This document shows, piece by piece, positions 19,338 through 27,971 of a stretch of DNA of 44,928 bases. Every line of letters begins with the position of its first letter. Within the stretch, counting starts at the first letter, position 1. The stretch lies in NCBI GenBank assembly GCA_025356015.1, contig JANXYO010000009.1, positions 1 through 44,928 on the forward strand. Direction: 5' to 3'. The notes below the pieces were generated by a model. The model was given only the letters and a program-made list of their open reading frames with translations, made no database searches and was not told the DNA's origin. The position numbers and the translations under genes are program-made. The stretch is from Spirochaetaceae bacterium (GTDB taxonomy: Bacteria; Spirochaetota; Spirochaetia; Treponematales; Rectinemataceae).

Positions 19338-20747
19338 ATGGCTCAAAGACCGATTACTCCCGAGGAGACCGCCTACGCCGACGAGCTCATGAGGAAGGCG
19401 CGCGTGGCGCTCGCGTCGATCGAGGGATTCGACCAGGCAAAGGTGGACCGCCTTTGTCGCGCGATGGCCTGGGCGACGGCCAACGAGAAGACCTTCAGCC
19501 GCATCGCAAGGATGGGCGTCGACGAAAGCGGCCTGGGCGATCCCGATGGCCGCGTCTCCAAGCGCTTCAAGATAATGGGCATCCTCAGGGACATCCTCAG
19601 GCAGAAGAGCGTCGGCATCATCGAGGACAATCCGGCGATGGGCATCGTCAAGTATGGCAAGCCCGTCGGCGTGATCACCTCCCTCATCCCCACGACGAAT
19701 CCCGAGCTCACCCCCCCCGGCGTCGGGCTCTTTGCCCTCAAGTGCCGCGATGTCGTCATATTCTCGCCCCATCCCCGCTCGAAGGCCACCACCTTCGAGA
19801 TGACGCGGGTCATGCGCGAGACCCTCAAGCGCGAAGGGGTGAACCCCGATGTGTTCCAGTGCATCGAGAAGCCCAGCATCCCACTTTCCCAGTACCTCAT
19901 GTCGATCTCTGACATGGTCCAGGCGACGGGCGGAAGGGACATGGTCAGGGCCGCCTATAGCAGCGGTGTCCCCGCCTATGGCGTGGGTGCGGGCAACTCC
20001 ACGATGGTCATCGACGAGACGGCGAACATCGAGGAGGCGGCGAAGAACACGAGGATCAGCAAGACCTCGGACTTCGGCTCGGGCTGCTCAGCCGACGGCA
20101 ACCTCATCGCCGATGCGGTGATCTACGACGCCCTGCTCAAACAGCTGGTCAAGGAGGGAGGCTACCTTGTCAACGCGGGTGAGAAGGCGAAGCTGCTTGC
20201 CGCGCTCTGGGACGCCGAGGGCCACCGCACTCCCGACACCGTCGCGATCTCGGCCCAGCGCATAGCGGCGCGGGCGGGTTTCGAGATCCCCGCAGACAGG
20301 AAGTTCCTGATTGTCGAGGAGAACAGGATAGGCAAGGAGCACCGCTTCTCGAGCGAGAAGCTCTGCGTCGTACTTGCCATGTTCAAGTACGAGGGCTTCG
20401 AGCAGGCACTCGACATGATCGACGGGATCTACAATGTGGGCGGCAAGGGCCATTCATGCGGCATCTACTCCTGCAACGACGAGCACATCCACAAGCTCGC
20501 CCTGCGCGCCCCCGTGAGCCGCATGATGGTCAGGCAGCCGCAGTCCAAGGCCAACGCCGGAGCCTTCGACAACGGGATGCCCATGACCTCGAGCCTCGGC
20601 TGCGGCACCTGGGGCGGCAACATAACATCCGAGAACATACACCTCAAGCACTACATGAACACGACCTGGGTGAGCAGGCCCATACCCGAGGACAGGCCTT
20701 CCGAGAAGGAGCTCTTCGGGGAGTTCTACGGGGCCGAGACGCTTTAG
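19338..20747 (+). CDS. Aldehyde dehydrogenase of the CoA-acylating (SauS/EutE/AdhE-like) type
   Basis: 469 residues from the ATG at 19338, with AAGGAGGG 8 bases upstream. The sequence follows the acylating branch of the ALDH superfamily: YGKPVGVITSLIPTTNPE, the nucleophile Cys250 in SKTSDFGSGCSADGN, HSCGIYSCNDEHI and the C-terminal SSLGCGTWGGNITSENIHLKHYMN signature shared with AdhE, EutE and sulfoacetaldehyde dehydrogenase SauS. The expected reaction is an aldehyde plus CoA and NAD(P) to an acyl-CoA. It lacks the N-terminal microcompartment peptide of EutE-like shell enzymes, and no shell genes are present. The substrate is probably the aldehyde made by the co-regulated ThDP enzyme or alcohol dehydrogenase (inference). 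Confidence 0.8.
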   Translation: MAQRPITPEETAYADELMRKARVALASIEGFDQAKVDRLCRAMAWATANEKTFSRIARMGVDESGLGDPDGRVSKRFKIMGILRDILRQKSVGIIEDNPAMGIVKYGKPVGVITSLIPTTNPELTPPGVGLFALKCRDVVIFSPHPRSKATTFEMTRVMRETLKREGVNPDVFQCIEKPSIPLSQYLMSISDMVQATGGRDMVRAAYSSGVPAYGVGAGNSTMVIDETANIEEAAKNTRISKTSDFGSGCSADGNLIADAVIYDALLKQLVKEGGYLVNAGEKAKLLAALWDAEGHRTPDTVAISAQRIAARAGFEIPADRKFLIVEENRIGKEHRFSSEKLCVVLAMFKYEGFEQALDMIDGIYNVGGKGHSCGIYSCNDEHIHKLALRAPVSRMMVRQPQSKANAGAFDNGMPMTSSLGCGTWGGNITSENIHLKHYMNTTWVSRPIPEDRPSEKELFGEFYGAETL

Positions 20748-20756
20748 GGGCAGGTA

Positions 20757-20787
20757 GGCGGCGCGACGCGCCGGAAGGCTCGCCGCC
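20757..20787. terminator. GC hairpin between convergent aldehyde dehydrogenase and aroKB
   Basis: GGCGGCG (20757-20763) pairs with CGCCGCC (20781-20787) around a 17-base loop that has its own GGCG/CGCC stem. It sits in a 67-bp convergent gap; without a T-tract it is only a possible bidirectional terminator. Confidence 0.3.
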
Positions 20788-20814
20788 ACGAGTCCAGAAG
20801 ACGTGCGAGGGAGA

Positions 20815-22413
20815 TCACTCCCGCGTCGCGTCGATGACGGCGCGGACGCTCTCGATGGGGATAGCGTCAAACATCTCCACCTTGCCGATGGCGAGGGGGA
20901 GGACAAAACGCAGGCGGGCACCAAGCCGCTTCTTGTCGGTGGCCATGGCGGCGAGGATGTCATCGGTGGACATCGAAGCCGGTATCCGCGTGGGCAGATC
21001 CATGGCCGCGAGGATCGCCTCGATCCTTCCGGCGCTCACCCGGTCGCAGAGCCCCTCGCGAAGCGCCAGGCGGGCGGCGCAGACAAGGCCGATGGCGACG
21101 GCCTCCCCGTGCTGGAGAGTGTAGTCCGAGAGGAGCTCGAAGGCGTGGCCGAAGGTGTGGCCCAGGTTGAGCTTGCCACGCTCGCCGCGCTCGAGCGGGT
21201 CGCGCGCGACTATGTCTATCTTCACCTGCATCGCGCGGACAATCCAGCTCCGCCTTCCCTTTTCTGGGACGGGCGACGAGGCGGGGTCGCGCTCGAGCTG
21301 CTTAAAGAGCTCGACATCCTCGATGATACCGTGCTTGACGACCTCGGCCATGCCGGAGTGGAGTTCCTCCTCGCGAAGGGTAGCGAGGGCGTCCGTGTCG
21401 GCGATGACGGCGAAGGGCTGCTTGAAGGCCCCAATGAGGTTCTTGCCACGCTCATGGTCGACGGCGACCTTGCCGCCGATGCTCGCGTCGACCATGGCGA
21501 GGAGGGTGGTGGGCAGCTGGACAAATGACAGCCCGCGCAGGAAGGTCGCGGCGGCGAAGCCCGCCACGTCACTGATCACGCCTCCGCCGAGGGCAAAGAC
21601 AAGGGAATGCCTGTCGAGGCCGGCGTCGACCATCTGGTTGTAGATCGCGCTCACCGAATGCAGGGTCTTGTTCCGCTCGCTGTCTGGGATCACGATGAGA
21701 GCGGGCTCAAAGCCCCTCGAGCGGAGTGACTCGACCACCGGGGCGGAGTGAAGGGCGGCGACCCTTGGGTTGGTGATGATCGCGCAACGCGGCGAGAAAT
21801 CGTCGGTCGTGAGGTCCATGAGCCGGCCAACCTGGGAGAGGAGTCCCGCGCCGACGAATATAGGACAGACGCTCTCGGGCGCCGAGACGCTGATCTTCCT
21901 CGGCTGAAGCAGGGCGACTATCTCGTCGGCGACCTGCTCGACGGTCTTGGCGTTCGTGCTCAGATGCCATTCCACCCGCGTGTATGCGTCGCGCCTCGCG
22001 TCCATGAGCTCGACGATACGCTGGTGGGGGTTGGGGGTCATGAGCAGCGGCCGGTTGCCCTGCTCCTTGAGCCTGTTGTAGATCTCCTCGGCCTCGGCGT
22101 CGAGGCAGACGACGAGGGCGTCCCTGAAGCGCTCGCGGTTGGCCGGATCGACGAGGGCCCCGCCTCCGGTGGCGACAACGAGGTTTTCCCCTTTCGAGAG
22201 CCGCTCGCACCACTGTGACTCGAGGGTCCGGAAATAGGGCTCGCCCTTAGTCTCGAAGATCCTCGCCACCGCCATGCCCTCGGCCGCCTCGATCGCGAGG
22301 TCCATGTCGATAAAATCCCGGCCGAGCCTCTCGGCGACGAGCTTCCCGGCCGAGGTCTTTCCAGCGCCCATGAATCCGGTGATGACGAGGAGAGAGGTTC
22401 CTTGGCCCTTCAT
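20815..22413 (-). CDS. aroKB: Fused shikimate kinase / 3-dehydroquinate synthase
   Basis: A 532-residue two-domain shikimate-pathway enzyme. Residues 1-~170 are shikimate kinase: Walker A GFMGAGKTSAGK, DMDLAIEAAEG, VATGGGALVDPANRE and the NRPLL lid segment. Residues ~180-532 are 3-dehydroquinate synthase: FALGGGVISDVAGFAAATFLRGLSFVQLPTTLLAMVDASIGGKVAVDHERGKNLIGAF, the metal-ligand segments HSGMAEVVKHG and KLNLGHTFGHAFE, and ATDKKR near the end. Both active sites appear intact. This is the second DHQ synthase in the window (see 40365-41429). It is divergent from the isomerase operon, 80 bp from that operon's -35. Confidence 0.93.
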   Translation of the reverse strand: MKGQGTSLLVITGFMGAGKTSAGKLVAERLGRDFIDMDLAIEAAEGMAVARIFETKGEPYFRTLESQWCERLSKGENLVVATGGGALVDPANRERFRDALVVCLDAEAEEIYNRLKEQGNRPLLMTPNPHQRIVELMDARRDAYTRVEWHLSTNAKTVEQVADEIVALLQPRKISVSAPESVCPIFVGAGLLSQVGRLMDLTTDDFSPRCAIITNPRVAALHSAPVVESLRSRGFEPALIVIPDSERNKTLHSVSAIYNQMVDAGLDRHSLVFALGGGVISDVAGFAAATFLRGLSFVQLPTTLLAMVDASIGGKVAVDHERGKNLIGAFKQPFAVIADTDALATLREEELHSGMAEVVKHGIIEDVELFKQLERDPASSPVPEKGRRSWIVRAMQVKIDIVARDPLERGERGKLNLGHTFGHAFELLSDYTLQHGEAVAIGLVCAARLALREGLCDRVSAGRIEAILAAMDLPTRIPASMSTDDILAAMATDKKRLGARLRFVLPLAIGKVEMFDAIPIESVRAVIDATRE

Positions 22414-22492
22414 TGCAGTTCCTTTGCGTGCCGCCGCTTGGCCTTGGGGAGTCTAGCAAGGGCCCGAAGGGGCGGTCAAGGCGGGTTTTTGC

Positions 22493-22548
22493 TTGACAGT
22501 CTGCCATCACGTGCTACCATATAGGACGATGTCCTGATGAATGGGACA
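22493..22548 (+). promoter_or_regulatory. Promoter and IclR-type operator B (isomerase-alcohol dehydrogenase)
   Basis: TTGACA (22493-22498), 16-bp spacer, TACCAT (22515-22520), one base, then the 27-bp site 22522-22548: TAGGAC-GAT-GTCCT-GATGAAT-GGGAC-A. The first two half-sites form the perfect dyad AGGAC-N3-GTCCT. A ~65-base untranslated leader separates the site from the isomerase gene's ATG. Confidence 0.8.
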
Positions 22549-22612
22549 ATAACAAATGGCATCGAGAGCGCGGTCTTCTCTCTTTTCAGGAAGCGGTCGC
22601 AAGGAGGATGGA

Positions 22613-23485
22613 ATGGCGGAGCCGAAATTCTCCCTGGCCCACCTTACGGTTCTCGGTTGCCCTCCCCCCGAGATGACCTACATCGCCGCAAGGGCCGGCT
22701 ACGACTACGTGAGCTTCAGGCCCATCTTCATGGGCCTGCCCAACGAGCCCAACTACGAGCTCGCCGGGAACAAGGAGCTCCTGCGCAAGACCCGGGATGC
22801 CCTCTCCTCGACGGGAGTCAGGCTCCACGACATCGAGCTGGCCAAGATCTGCGACGGTCTTGATCCGAGGAAGTACCTCGGCGCCATGGAGGTCGCGGCC
22901 GAGCTCGGCGCGAAGAGTCTGCTCTCTAGCATCTGGACGCCGAACGCCGTTTTCGCCGACGAGTGCTACGCCGAGCTCTGCGACCTGGCCCGCCCCTTCG
23001 GCCTCACGGTGGACCTCGAGTTCGTGACCTTCGCCGAGGTCACGAACCTCGCCGAGGCCCTCCGGGTCCTCAAGGCCACGGCACGCGACAACTGCGGACT
23101 CATGGTCGACACCCTCCACTTCCACCGCTCGAGGGTGGCCCTCGAGGAGCTCGACAGCGTGCCGCGGGAATGGTTCCACTTCGCCCATCTCTGCGACGCG
23201 CCAGCCGATATCCCCGAGACCAGGGAAGGCCTGATCCACACGGCCCGCGATGCGCGGCTCTACGCAGGCGAGGGCGGGATCGACATAGCGGCGATCCTGA
23301 ACAGGATTCCCGAGGTTCCATACTCGATCGAGCTCCCCCATCTGGAGCGGGTGAAGGAACTAGGCTACGCTGAGCACGCTTGGCGCTGCCTTGAGACAGC
23401 GAGGAAATACCTGGCCGCCCACCCAAGGACGGGAGCGGCCGCCATCACCGCGGGAAAAGCAGCGGCGGCTGGCGCCAAGAGATGA
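22613..23485 (+). CDS. TIM-barrel sugar isomerase/epimerase-like protein (AP_endonuc_2 fold)
   Basis: 290 residues from the ATG at 22613, chosen over an in-frame ATG at 22556 because AAGGAGG (22601-22607) sits 5 bases upstream. It has the xylose-isomerase-like fold with a plausible metal site: E136 (DLEFVTF), D166 (LMVDTLHFHRS), H192 (FAHLCDAP) and E240 (SIELPH). Relatives include hydroxypyruvate isomerase, inosose dehydratase, epimerases and 3-dehydroshikimate dehydratase, so the reaction cannot be fixed from sequence. First gene of a unit with the alcohol dehydrogenase, under operator B. The C terminus is Ala/Gly-rich and looks untemplated by the fold. Confidence 0.75.
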   Translation: MAEPKFSLAHLTVLGCPPPEMTYIAARAGYDYVSFRPIFMGLPNEPNYELAGNKELLRKTRDALSSTGVRLHDIELAKICDGLDPRKYLGAMEVAAELGAKSLLSSIWTPNAVFADECYAELCDLARPFGLTVDLEFVTFAEVTNLAEALRVLKATARDNCGLMVDTLHFHRSRVALEELDSVPREWFHFAHLCDAPADIPETREGLIHTARDARLYAGEGGIDIAAILNRIPEVPYSIELPHLERVKELGYAEHAWRCLETARKYLAAHPRTGAAAITAGKAAAAGAKR

Positions 23486-23519
23486 AGCGGCATTCTCGAA
23501 GCACAGGAGGGACAGATAG

Positions 23520-24512
23520 ATGAAGACGGCAATGCTCTACTCGCCCGGGCACATCGGGATCGGCGAGACGGCCACCCCGGTTCCCGGTCCGGGCCAGGTA
23601 CTCATACGGCCGATACGCGCCGGCATCTGCGGCTCCGACGTCCATTTCTATCTCGGGCATCGCGCCGTCGCCTCCTATCCCCACGTCCTCGGCCACGAGA
23701 TAGTGGGCCGCATCGAGACCCTGGGCCCGGGCGTTACCAAGTTCCCGATCGGCCAACGCGTCGTCGTCGAGCCAAACTACCCATGCGGGGTCTGCGGCTT
23801 CTGCCGCAGCGGCCGTGGCAACATATGCCCCAACAAGTCAAGCGCCGGGGTCACTGCGACCGGCCTCTTCTCGGAAGTCACTCTCGCCCCCGCCGAGTTC
23901 ACCTGGGCGGTCGGAGACGAGATATCGGACGAGGACGCAGCCACCCTTGAGCCCCTGGCCGTCTCCCTCCACGCCCTGTGGCATTCGCAGGCGAGGCTCG
24001 GCGACACGATCGCGGTGATGGGCCTCGGAGCCACGGGCCTCCTTCTCGTGCAGGCAGCGGTCGCCCAGGGTGTGCGCGTCCTTGCCCATACAAGGAGCGA
24101 GTCAAAGCTCGCCTTGGCCAGGTCGATGGGTGCCATTACGCCAAAGACCGAGGACCTGGCCGCCCTCTGGAAGGCCGAGGGAGTGATCGCGGTCTTCGAG
24201 TGCGCAGGCGCGGTAGAGAGTTTCGAACTTGCCCTGGCCTCGGCGCCGCGCGGGAGCCTTGTGTCCCTCATCGGCCTTTCCAGCGAGCCTGCCAAGCTGG
24301 TGCCGCTTCGCTTCGTGCGCGAAGGCATCACCCTCGTCGGCTCACTGATCTACGACCACCCCGCCGACTTCCAGAAGACGATCTCCCTTGTGTCCCAGGG
24401 GATCCTTCATCCATCGCGCATCGTGAGCGAGAGATTCCGCTTTGACGACCTGGCGCGCGCCTTCGAGACGGCGGGCGCGGGAGCCTCGGTAAAGGTCCTC
24501 CTTGAGATGTGA
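23520..24512 (+). CDS. Zinc-dependent medium-chain alcohol/polyol dehydrogenase
   Basis: 330 residues of the MDR superfamily. Catalytic zinc ligands are C37 (ICGSDVH), H59-E60 (LGHEIVG) and probably E143 (EPLAV). The structural zinc site C89/C92/C95/C103 (CGVCGFCRSGRGNIC) is intact. The Rossmann fold carries GLGATG followed by variable cofactor residues. Sorbitol, threonine and related dehydrogenases share this layout; the natural substrate is probably a hydroxy acid or polyol of the co-regulated pathway. AGGAGGGA precedes the ATG. The IS element starts one base after the stop, and the C terminus (SVKVLLEM) looks native, not truncated. Confidence 0.85.
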   Translation: MKTAMLYSPGHIGIGETATPVPGPGQVLIRPIRAGICGSDVHFYLGHRAVASYPHVLGHEIVGRIETLGPGVTKFPIGQRVVVEPNYPCGVCGFCRSGRGNICPNKSSAGVTATGLFSEVTLAPAEFTWAVGDEISDEDAATLEPLAVSLHALWHSQARLGDTIAVMGLGATGLLLVQAAVAQGVRVLAHTRSESKLALARSMGAITPKTEDLAALWKAEGVIAVFECAGAVESFELALASAPRGSLVSLIGLSSEPAKLVPLRFVREGITLVGSLIYDHPADFQKTISLVSQGILHPSRIVSERFRFDDLARAFETAGAGASVKVLLEM

Positions 24513-24513
24513 G

Positions 24514-25772
24514 TAGTGTTACGAAGATTGTGGCTACCCTCTGGGGTTCATGATCATTCCAGGGCGTAGGCCGGGAGATAGTCTGCCTTGGGTTTGAGGG
24601 GCGTCGTGTGGCTCTTCCTCCATATCCGTTCGAGGGTCGGCGGCAGGGAGAGTCTCGAGATGAAGGCCCGCCGGTTATACATGACCTCGACCGAACGGTC
24701 GATCAGCTCTCGCGCTATGCCGGCGACCTCCGCGTGGACACGCCGGTCCTCGCCCGGTGCCTTGGCCGAGTAGCGCTTGCAGTAGTTGTGGTGGACAAGG
24801 TAGCAGCACAGCCGGGCCATCGCGTTTGAGACGTTTCGGCTGAAGCAGGTCGTCTCGCGGTGGTGGTTGGCCTGGTCCTTCCTGATCTCACGGTCGATGT
24901 AGTTGGATGGAAACAGGGGGTTCAGCCAGGTCCGGGGGAGCCTTGAGCTAATCCGGATGTGGGCGATCCTGCGTTCCTCGTCCTGCCCGAGCCAGAGCGG
25001 CGAGCGGTGGAGGACATCGACGTATTCCCGCTTCTCGTCGGTGATCAGCACGAGCGGCCGCCACCGTGCCGGGGGCCGCTCCCGGCCCAGGGAAACGAGG
25101 ACCTCGCGGAAGCCCCGGGAGACAGCCCCACGCTCGAAGTCCATCCGGGGATACAGCTCGGCGGAGCGGGCCCGCTGCGCGGCCGTCGTTGTGCCCGAGC
25201 GCCTGCGCGTCGCATGGCTGAAGTCCAGGACGAGGCGCGAGCGCGCGGTGACCGAGATGGCGATCTCGCTCGGGAAGTACTGCGAGACATCGAAGCTGAC
25301 GAAGCCATCGACGCAGACCGACTCGTCATTCCGCGCAAGGGGGCGGAGCGAGGCATGGAGGGCGATGGCCTGCCGGGCTAGCCGGTCGAAGCGGTTGAGG
25401 ACGCTGCAGCAGGAGAGCCCGAGGGCGCGGCCGATCGCCCTAACGCTCTCGGAGCTTGCATGGCGCGCCAGGAGACCCCGGTAGTCGACGATCTTCTTGG
25501 CCCAGTAGTCGATCGAGAAGGTCTGGCTCGAGAACGTCCTGCCGCAGGCTGGACATCGGAAGCGCTGGACGCGGCCGAAAGCCCTGGTCTGGTAAGCGCC
25601 GACGCGCGGGAAGCCCCGCGCCCGGGGTGCGACAAAATGGTTTCGGCAGCTTGGATTGGGACAGAACGGGGGTGGTTCCAAGGTGGACCTCCTCGGATCC
25701 GTGGGGATCCTGTAAGGTCAACGCGAATTGCGGCTGCCACCAATTGAGCGATACACAATGTTCGTGACACTA
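24514..25772 (-). mobile_element. Insertion sequence, 1259 bp, with ~20-bp imperfect terminal inverted repeats
   Basis: The ends match as inverted repeats with the consensus TAGTGTYACGAASATTGTG: left from 24514 inward, right from 25772 inward (reverse strand). The element holds one transposase gene on the minus strand. No target-site duplication was found next to these ends, so the insertion may be old or rearranged, or the exact ends may differ by a few bases. It separates the alcohol dehydrogenase gene from aroD; without it they would be ~68 bp apart in the same orientation. Confidence 0.75.
24554..25681 (-). CDS. Transposase with N-terminal zinc ribbon and DDE-type core (IS1/IS1595-like)
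   Basis: 375 residues from a TTG start at 25681 with AGGAGG 6 bases upstream. A zinc ribbon is formed by C7, C12, C43 and C46 (FCPNPSC ... FRCPACGRTF), followed by an HTH (ESVRAIGRALGLSCCSVLNRFDRL). A likely catalytic triad is D125 (CVDGFVSFD), D215 (LITDEKREY) and E276 (HRETTCFSRNVSNAMARL). The overall plan resembles the IS1/IS1595 group but I cannot name the family with certainty. The frame is intact, so the element could be active. Confidence 0.75.
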   Translation of the reverse strand: MEPPPFCPNPSCRNHFVAPRARGFPRVGAYQTRAFGRVQRFRCPACGRTFSSQTFSIDYWAKKIVDYRGLLARHASSESVRAIGRALGLSCCSVLNRFDRLARQAIALHASLRPLARNDESVCVDGFVSFDVSQYFPSEIAISVTARSRLVLDFSHATRRRSGTTTAAQRARSAELYPRMDFERGAVSRGFREVLVSLGRERPPARWRPLVLITDEKREYVDVLHRSPLWLGQDEERRIAHIRISSRLPRTWLNPLFPSNYIDREIRKDQANHHRETTCFSRNVSNAMARLCCYLVHHNYCKRYSAKAPGEDRRVHAEVAGIARELIDRSVEVMYNRRAFISRLSLPPTLERIWRKSHTTPLKPKADYLPAYALE

Positions 25773-25839
25773 AAAGCCGCTTGCGCTTCCTGCTGCCATG
25801 GGCCATAAATTGCTCATGTTCTCGTGAACGGGAGAAGCC

Positions 25840-26598
25840 ATGAAGCCACGGATGATAGGCGAGGGGAAGCTGCCCCTCATTTGCACCCCACTGGTGGGGA
25901 AGACACGCGAGGCGGTCCTCGAGGAACTCGCGGTCGTGCTGCCCAAGGGCCCGGACGCGATCGAATGGCGGGCTGATTTCTTCGCGGCCTTGACCGATGC
26001 CTCTGCGGTGCTCGCTCTCGCCCAAGAGATAAGCAAGGCCGCGGCAGGCCGGGTTGTGATATTTACTGTCCGCTCCCAGAGGGAAGGAGGCCAGCCGATC
26101 GCCCTGTCAGACCGGGCTGCAATCGAGCTCGCCGCCCTGTTATGCGAGAAGACTGGCATCCACTATGTCGACTGTGAGCTCAGCAGCTCCTCCCGCGATA
26201 TCGAATACCTGCGCGACGCGGCTCATGCCCATGGGAAGCTCGTCATCGCCTCCTTCCATGATTTTGGCGGAACCCCGGATCGGGCCGCACTGAGGCAGAA
26301 GTTCCTTGCCGCCGTGGCCCATGGCCTCGATGTCGCCAAGGTCGCCGTGATGCCCAGGAGCCTCGAGGACGTACTCGTCCTATTGGGCGCGACCCTCGAG
26401 GCAAAGCAGACACTCAAGATCCCCCTCATCACCATGTCGATGGGAGGTTACGGGGCCATCAGCCGCATGGTCGGCGGGGTCTTTGGCTCTTCCCTGAGCT
26501 TCGCGGTCGGGCAGAGCGCCTCGGCCCCTGGCCAGGTGCCGATCGAGGAGCTGCGGAGCGTCCTTGAGATAGTCGAGCGGTCCAGGGGAGCCAGCTAG
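25840..26598 (+). CDS. aroD: Type I 3-dehydroquinate dehydratase
   Basis: Schiff-base enzyme that converts 3-dehydroquinate to 3-dehydroshikimate. 252 residues, normal for type I. Conserved elements: EWRADFF near the N terminus, the catalytic His in IASFHDFGGTP, the Schiff-base Lys in DVAKVAVMP and the end segment MSMGGYGAISRMVGGVFGSSLSFAVGQSASAPGQVPIEEL. GGGAGAA precedes the ATG. It can serve the biosynthetic shikimate pathway, whose other genes flank this region. Its original position directly behind the isomerase-alcohol dehydrogenase unit also allows a catabolic (quinate-type) role. Any promoter now lies in the 67 bp after the IS or within the IS. Confidence 0.93.
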   Translation: MKPRMIGEGKLPLICTPLVGKTREAVLEELAVVLPKGPDAIEWRADFFAALTDASAVLALAQEISKAAAGRVVIFTVRSQREGGQPIALSDRAAIELAALLCEKTGIHYVDCELSSSSRDIEYLRDAAHAHGKLVIASFHDFGGTPDRAALRQKFLAAVAHGLDVAKVAVMPRSLEDVLVLLGATLEAKQTLKIPLITMSMGGYGAISRMVGGVFGSSLSFAVGQSASAPGQVPIEELRSVLEIVERSRGAS

Positions 26599-26640
26599 GC
26601 GGCCTCGAGGGCAGTCGCTGCAGGCGGGATCGATGGCCGG

Positions 26641-26665
26641 GTGGAGCTCCACGTTGGAGGTCCAC
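26641..26665. terminator. Bidirectional terminator-like hairpin between aroD and dctM
   Basis: GTGGAGCTCCA (26641-26651) pairs with TGGAGGTCCAC (26655-26665) around a CGT loop, with one G-G mismatch. A pyrimidine-rich tail with several T residues (CTTCTTTCT) follows on the plus strand, so it probably ends aroD transcription and may also end the TRAP operon. Confidence 0.5.
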
Positions 26666-26679
26666 TCGGCCCCTTCTTT

Positions 26680-27960
26680 CTAGCGTATGTAGCCGAAGTA
26701 TCGCGGCAGGAACATCGACAGGGGCTCGATGTAGGTGATCAGGAAGAGGACGATTATCTCCACCACCAGGAAGGGAAGGACCCCCTTGACGATGCGCTCG
26801 AGGCTGAGCCTGGTCATGCCGCAGACGACATAGAGCAGGAGTCCGACCGGCGGGGTGAGGAGGCCGATCATGAGGTTGAGCACCACGACGACGCCGAGGA
26901 AGACTGGGTGTATGTGGTAAATCGCGGTGATCTTGAGGAGGATGGGGACGAGGATTATCATCGCGGCCGTCCCTTCCATGAAGGTGCCGACGATGAGGAG
27001 GACGATGTTGATCGCCAGGAGGATGGCCCAGCGGTCGTGGATGAAGCTCGACACAAAGGTGGCCATGGCCTGGGGCACCTGCTCGACCACGAGCATCCAG
27101 TTGAAGACGTTCGAGCAGGCGATGACGAGGAAGACGATGCCCGTCGTCTTCGCGGTGCCCACGAGGGCTGTCCTGATGGCGCTCCAGGGCAGGTCGCGGT
27201 AGACAAGGAGGCCGACCACGAGGCCGTATACCACCGCGATCGCCGAGGCCTCGGTGGCGGTGAAGATGCCGCCGATTATGCCTCCCAGGATTATGAAGGG
27301 CATGAGCAGGGGGATGAAGCCGTCGGCGATGGCCTTGGCCGCCTGGTGAAGGCTCTTGATGCGCTCGCCACGGGGGAAATCCCGCTTGGTCGCTATGATG
27401 TAGGTGGCGATCATCAGGCCGATGGCGATCATCACGCCCGGCACGATGCCGCCGAGGAAGAGGGCGGCCACCGAGGTCGAGGAGAGCAGGGCATACACGA
27501 CGAAGGGTATGCTCGGGGGGATGATGGGTCCCATCACAGCCGCCGAGGCAATGAGGCCGGCCGCGAACTCATCGTCGTAGCCCTTCTCCTTCATGGCCGG
27601 GATCATCATCGTGCCGACGGCAGAGCAGTCAGCGATGGCCGAGCCCGTGACGCCGCCGAAGAGCATCGAGGTCACGATGCTCACATGGGCAAGGCCCCCT
27701 CGGAGCCGCCCGACAAAGAGGGAGGTGAAGTTGACGAGCCGTTTGGTTATCCCCGAGCTGTTCATGAGCTCGCCCGCGAGGATGAAGAAGGGGATCGCCA
27801 TGAAGGTGAAGCTGTCGAGGCCCGTGAAGAGCCGGGTGGCGATGAGGCCGAGGGATACGCCCTTGAGGATGAGGTAGACCGTGGCCGCCGCGCCAAGGCT
27901 GAAGGCGATGGGCACGCCGATGAGGATGAAGACCGCGAATGCTGCTATTGCTTCCCACAT
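26680..27960 (-). CDS. dctM: TRAP transporter large permease subunit (DctM type)
   Basis: 426 residues with about 12 hydrophobic segments along the entire length. Typical DctM motifs: PFFILAGELMNSSGIT, SMLFGGVTGSAIADCSAVGTMMIPAM, YDDEFAAGLIASAAVMGPIIPPSIPFVVYA, ATEASAIAVVYGLVVG and LTPPVGLLLYVVCGM. It couples sodium (or proton) entry to substrate uptake from the DctP binding protein. Last gene of dctP-dctQ-dctM, 11 bp after dctQ, and thus under operator D. Confidence 0.95.
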   Translation of the reverse strand: MWEAIAAFAVFILIGVPIAFSLGAAATVYLILKGVSLGLIATRLFTGLDSFTFMAIPFFILAGELMNSSGITKRLVNFTSLFVGRLRGGLAHVSIVTSMLFGGVTGSAIADCSAVGTMMIPAMKEKGYDDEFAAGLIASAAVMGPIIPPSIPFVVYALLSSTSVAALFLGGIVPGVMIAIGLMIATYIIATKRDFPRGERIKSLHQAAKAIADGFIPLLMPFIILGGIIGGIFTATEASAIAVVYGLVVGLLVYRDLPWSAIRTALVGTAKTTGIVFLVIACSNVFNWMLVVEQVPQAMATFVSSFIHDRWAILLAINIVLLIVGTFMEGTAAMIILVPILLKITAIYHIHPVFLGVVVVLNLMIGLLTPPVGLLLYVVCGMTRLSLERIVKGVLPFLVVEIIVLFLITYIEPLSMFLPRYFGYIR

Positions 27961-27971
27961 GCTGGTGTTTC

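Noticed and set aside
19338-20747. Sulfonate degradation (SauS sulfoacetaldehyde dehydrogenase with a sulfonate TRAP transporter)
   Set aside because: The dehydrogenase resembles SauS, but no sulfopyruvate decarboxylase, Xsc, sulfonate exporter or Pta is nearby, and the acylating fold alone does not fix the substrate. Kept only as one possibility.
19338-24512. Bacterial microcompartment operon, because of the EutE-like dehydrogenase
   Set aside because: No shell proteins, encapsulation peptide or diol/ethanolamine enzymes are present.
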